From contig NZ_PPQD01000018.1 in NCBI RefSeq assembly GCF_002901825.1, forward strand, positions 240,894 through 304,893: a stretch of DNA of 64,000 nucleotides. Direction: 5' to 3'. Below, piece after piece: positions 61,919 through 64,000 of this stretch. How positions within the stretch are numbered: position 1 is the stretch's first letter; the number at the start of each line of letters is the position of its first letter. Source of the stretch: Mammaliicoccus sciuri. Its GTDB lineage: Bacteria; Bacillota; Bacilli; Staphylococcales; Staphylococcaceae. Under the pieces are notes generated by a model. That model saw nothing but the letters and a program-made list of their open reading frames with translations, did not search any database and was not told where the DNA came from. Both the position numbers and the translations under genes were made by a program.

Positions 61919-62878
61919 TTAAGATTGTTCTTTAATTAAATTCTCTATTTTATCAACTGTAGGCATCGCTTCAGATGAACTATGACTACTTACAACAATC
62001 GCTGCTGAAGCTGCACCATATTTCAATGCTTCTTCAACTGATTTACCTTTAACTAATGCATAAATAAATGCGGCTGCATATGAATCTCCTGCACCAAATG
62101 TTTTAACGACATTCGCTTTAAATGCTTTACCTTCATAAGTGTTTCCTTCTTTATCAAATGCATTTGAACCTTGCACACCGTGTTTAATGACAACTAAATG
62201 TGGATTAGCTTTAAATAATAGTTCACTAATTTCTTTGTCTGATAATGCTTTATATCTTTCGACCATATCAAATTCATCACGTGTTCCAATGACGACATCA
62301 GCTTGTTCAGCGACTAACTCATAGTAAATAGAAGTTTCTTCTTCGTCTGTCCAACTATACGGTCTATAATCGAGCTCAAAGATTACTTGTACATTATGTT
62401 GTTTTGCTAGTAACAGTGCTTTTAATACTGCCTCTCTTGATGGAGATTTAGCTAATGCTGTTCCTGAAATAAGCAAATATTCTGAATTTTTAACATATGA
62501 TTCATCTACATGTTCAGGCGCTAAATATAGATCTGCTACTTCTTCTCTATACATTAATATGCTTGATTCACTCGGACTTTTAATTTCTGTAAACGTTAAA
62601 CCGATTTTATGTCCATCTTCATCTACATGTATTTGAGACGTATCAACGCCTACTTCTTCAAAGTAATTCGTAATAAATTTTCCATGTTGATCATCTGATA
62701 CATTAGCAATCATACCCACATCTAATCCTAACTTTGCCGTACCAATCATGATATTAGCTGGTGAACCACCAACATATTTGCGAAATGATTCTGTTTCTTC
62801 CATTGGTCTATTAATTTCTATTGAGTTCAAATCTATTGCAGCACGACCTATTGCTATAATTTGTTTTTTATTAGACAT
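61919..62878 (-). CDS. iolC: 5-dehydro-2-deoxygluconokinase
   Basis: A 319-residue PfkB-family sugar kinase. Glycine-rich N-terminus IGRAAIDLNSIEINRPMEE, YVGGSPANIMIGTAKLG, and the PfkB signature with catalytic Asp KTFGAGDSYAAAFIYALVKG. It phosphorylates 2-deoxy-5-ketogluconate with ATP. Start follows AAGGGGTG. Stop lies 13 bp before iolD. Confidence 0.92.
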   Translation of the reverse strand: MSNKKQIIAIGRAAIDLNSIEINRPMEETESFRKYVGGSPANIMIGTAKLGLDVGMIANVSDDQHGKFITNYFEEVGVDTSQIHVDEDGHKIGLTFTEIKSPSESSILMYREEVADLYLAPEHVDESYVKNSEYLLISGTALAKSPSREAVLKALLLAKQHNVQVIFELDYRPYSWTDEEETSIYYELVAEQADVVIGTRDEFDMVERYKALSDKEISELLFKANPHLVVIKHGVQGSNAFDKEGNTYEGKAFKANVVKTFGAGDSYAAAFIYALVKGKSVEEALKYGAASAAIVVSSHSSSEAMPTVDKIENLIKEQS

Positions 62879-62891
62879 TCACGTACACCCC

Positions 62892-63710
62892 TTATTCTCT
62901 ATCAATAATCCATTCATGATCTGGTTGGTTATAAAATTTCCAAACTTTTTTAGGTCCTGCCATAACATTTAAATAATAACCATCGTAACCATCAGGTACA
63001 GCTACTGGATGATAGCCTTTAGGCACTACAACAACATCACTATTCTCTACTGTCATCGTTTCATCTATTGAAAGGTCGTCTGTAAATACACGTTGAAAGA
63101 CGAAACCTTTACTCGGATTCATTTCATGATAGTAAGTTTCTTCAAGTAATGATTCATTTGGTAAGTTATCAACGTCATGTTTATGTGGTGGATAGCTCGA
63201 CCAATTACCTTGATCTGTATACACTTCAACGACAAGTAATTTTTCACTCGCTGTATGTGTATCAGGTAAAATATTATGAACATGTCGTTTATTTGAATAT
63301 TTACCTCTATCTTCTACTGAGTTCTCAGATGCTGGGATTAATTGTGTTGCTCTTTCTTCATCTGCTGGCGAATAACAAAGCACAACTCTTGAATCTTTAT
63401 TCGCTTTAATTGTCACTTCATGATTTTTAGAAATATATATACTGTCTGTTGGTATTTTTTCAAATACAGATTCTCTTGTTCCTAAATCTTCATAAGAACT
63501 TTCTCCATCTGACACATCGATGTTGCCAGTTAAAGCGACAATACATAGTTCAAAATCACCCGTTGATTCTGTGTAAGTACCTTGTGATTTTATGTCTAAC
63601 ACTTTAAATCCGATATAAGCTAAATCAATATCTTCAGGTTTCAAATCATGTATCACTTGTACATCATCACTTAATGGATGATGTACAGGTTTATTTAATA
63701 ATCGAGCCAT
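62892..63710 (-). CDS. iolB: 5-deoxy-glucuronate isomerase
   Basis: A 272-residue cupin enzyme. Second cupin half shows NWSSYPPHKHDVDNLPNESLLEETYYHEMNPSKGFVFQRVFTDD with the metal-binding His and Glu, followed by VVVPKGYHPVAVPDGYDGYYLNVMAG. It isomerises 5-deoxy-glucuronate to 2-deoxy-5-ketogluconate. Its ribosome site AAGGAGTG overlaps the stop codon of the partial upstream gene. Confidence 0.93.
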   Translation of the reverse strand: MARLLNKPVHHPLSDDVQVIHDLKPEDIDLAYIGFKVLDIKSQGTYTESTGDFELCIVALTGNIDVSDGESSYEDLGTRESVFEKIPTDSIYISKNHEVTIKANKDSRVVLCYSPADEERATQLIPASENSVEDRGKYSNKRHVHNILPDTHTASEKLLVVEVYTDQGNWSSYPPHKHDVDNLPNESLLEETYYHEMNPSKGFVFQRVFTDDLSIDETMTVENSDVVVVPKGYHPVAVPDGYDGYYLNVMAGPKKVWKFYNQPDHEWIIDRE

Positions 63711-63726
63711 CTCTATTTTTCACTCC

Positions 63727-64000
63727 TTAAAATTGTGGATTACCATGTCTAGCAGTTACGACCTTACGGTGTGTATAGAAATCAATACTATCTTTACCGT
63801 TCGCATGTAATGAACCATAGAATGATGATTTCCATCCAGAGAATGGGAAGATTGCCATTGGTGCTGGTACACCTAAATTAATACCTAACATACCTGCATC
63901 AATATACTCTCTGAAGTATCTAATGGATGATGCACTGTCTGTAAATAAACATGCACCGTTCGCAAATTCAGATTGATTCGCTAATTGAATGCCTTCTTTT
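63727..64000 (-). CDS. iolA: methylmalonate-semialdehyde dehydrogenase, C-terminal part
   Basis: Only the last 90 or so codons are in the window; the 5' part lies beyond the right edge. The visible protein ends with [59 protein letters not shown] and [11 protein letters not shown]. This is the C-terminus of the CoA-acylating aldehyde dehydrogenase IolA/MmsA, which turns malonate semialdehyde into acetyl-CoA. It is the gene before iolB, as in B. subtilis. The operon promoter is therefore outside the window. Confidence 0.9.
   Translation of the reverse strand, partial: KEGIQLANQSEFANGACLFTDSASSIRYFREYIDAGMLGINLGVPAPMAIFPFSGWKSSFYGSLHANGKDSIDFYTHRKVVTARHGNPQF

Overview
This window looks like a chromosomal segment of a low-GC Staphylococcaceae member. 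Supporting evidence is the saePQRS two-component locus, a small RelP-type alarmone synthetase, an OpuA-type betaine importer, the pgcA-gtaB pair and several carbohydrate PTS clusters. The inositol operon and an Mph-type macrolide kinase point away from S. aureus and towards the Mammaliicoccus (sciuri/lentus/vitulinus) side of the family. That placement is inference. I see no rRNA, tRNA, IS element, prophage or CRISPR array. Most genes start at a strong Shine-Dalgarno sequence, and many intergenic regions end in clear hairpin terminators.

Layout: 1-9 kb holds a DUF418 membrane protein, a GntR-ABC transporter operon, an esterase, a DJ-1-like protein, a macrolide phosphotransferase-like kinase, a large teichoic-acid-polymerase-like protein and a small membrane-anchored protein. 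9-18 kb holds pgcA-gtaB (UDP-glucose supply), an RpiR regulator divergent from a 6-phospho-beta-glucosidase, panBC divergent from panE, and a stress-type short-chain dehydrogenase with a sigma-B-like promoter. 18-24 kb holds the three-gene OpuA importer, a GNAT enzyme, a small secreted IsaA/SceD-like protein, and a YwnB-like/Rrf2 pair. 24-31 kb holds a CPBP protease, a TarM-like glycosyltransferase, saePQRS, rpiA and an Old Yellow Enzyme.

31-41.5 kb is a sugar-uptake block. It has an UlaABC-type PTS under a PRD-type regulator, followed by an antiterminator-controlled beta-glucoside operon (licT, bglP, two GH1 phospho-beta-glucosidases) with a recognisable RAT/terminator and cre sites. 42-47 kb has a fatty acid desaturase, histidine phosphatase, M42 peptidase, nucleoside-kinase-like protein, YdeI family protein and relP. 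47-51 kb is a maltose/alpha-glucoside PTS with 6-phospho-alpha-glucosidase and a divergent RpiR regulator. 51-54.4 kb has a 2-hydroxyacid dehydrogenase and a MocR regulator divergent from a LysE exporter. 54.5-64 kb is an inositol catabolic operon (iolA partial, B, C, D, G-like, E, sodium symporter, G-like, J), running off the right edge.

The clearest signals not explained by genes are three families of intergenic repeats: a 33-bp palindromic unit often paired head-to-head around AATTT, a 51-bp tandem repeat, and a 40-bp tandem array. Others are a hairpin over the desaturase start codon and a perfect SaeR box ahead of saeP. I found no convincing wholly new multi-gene system; the repeat families and the reduced GntR-ABC module are the best leads.
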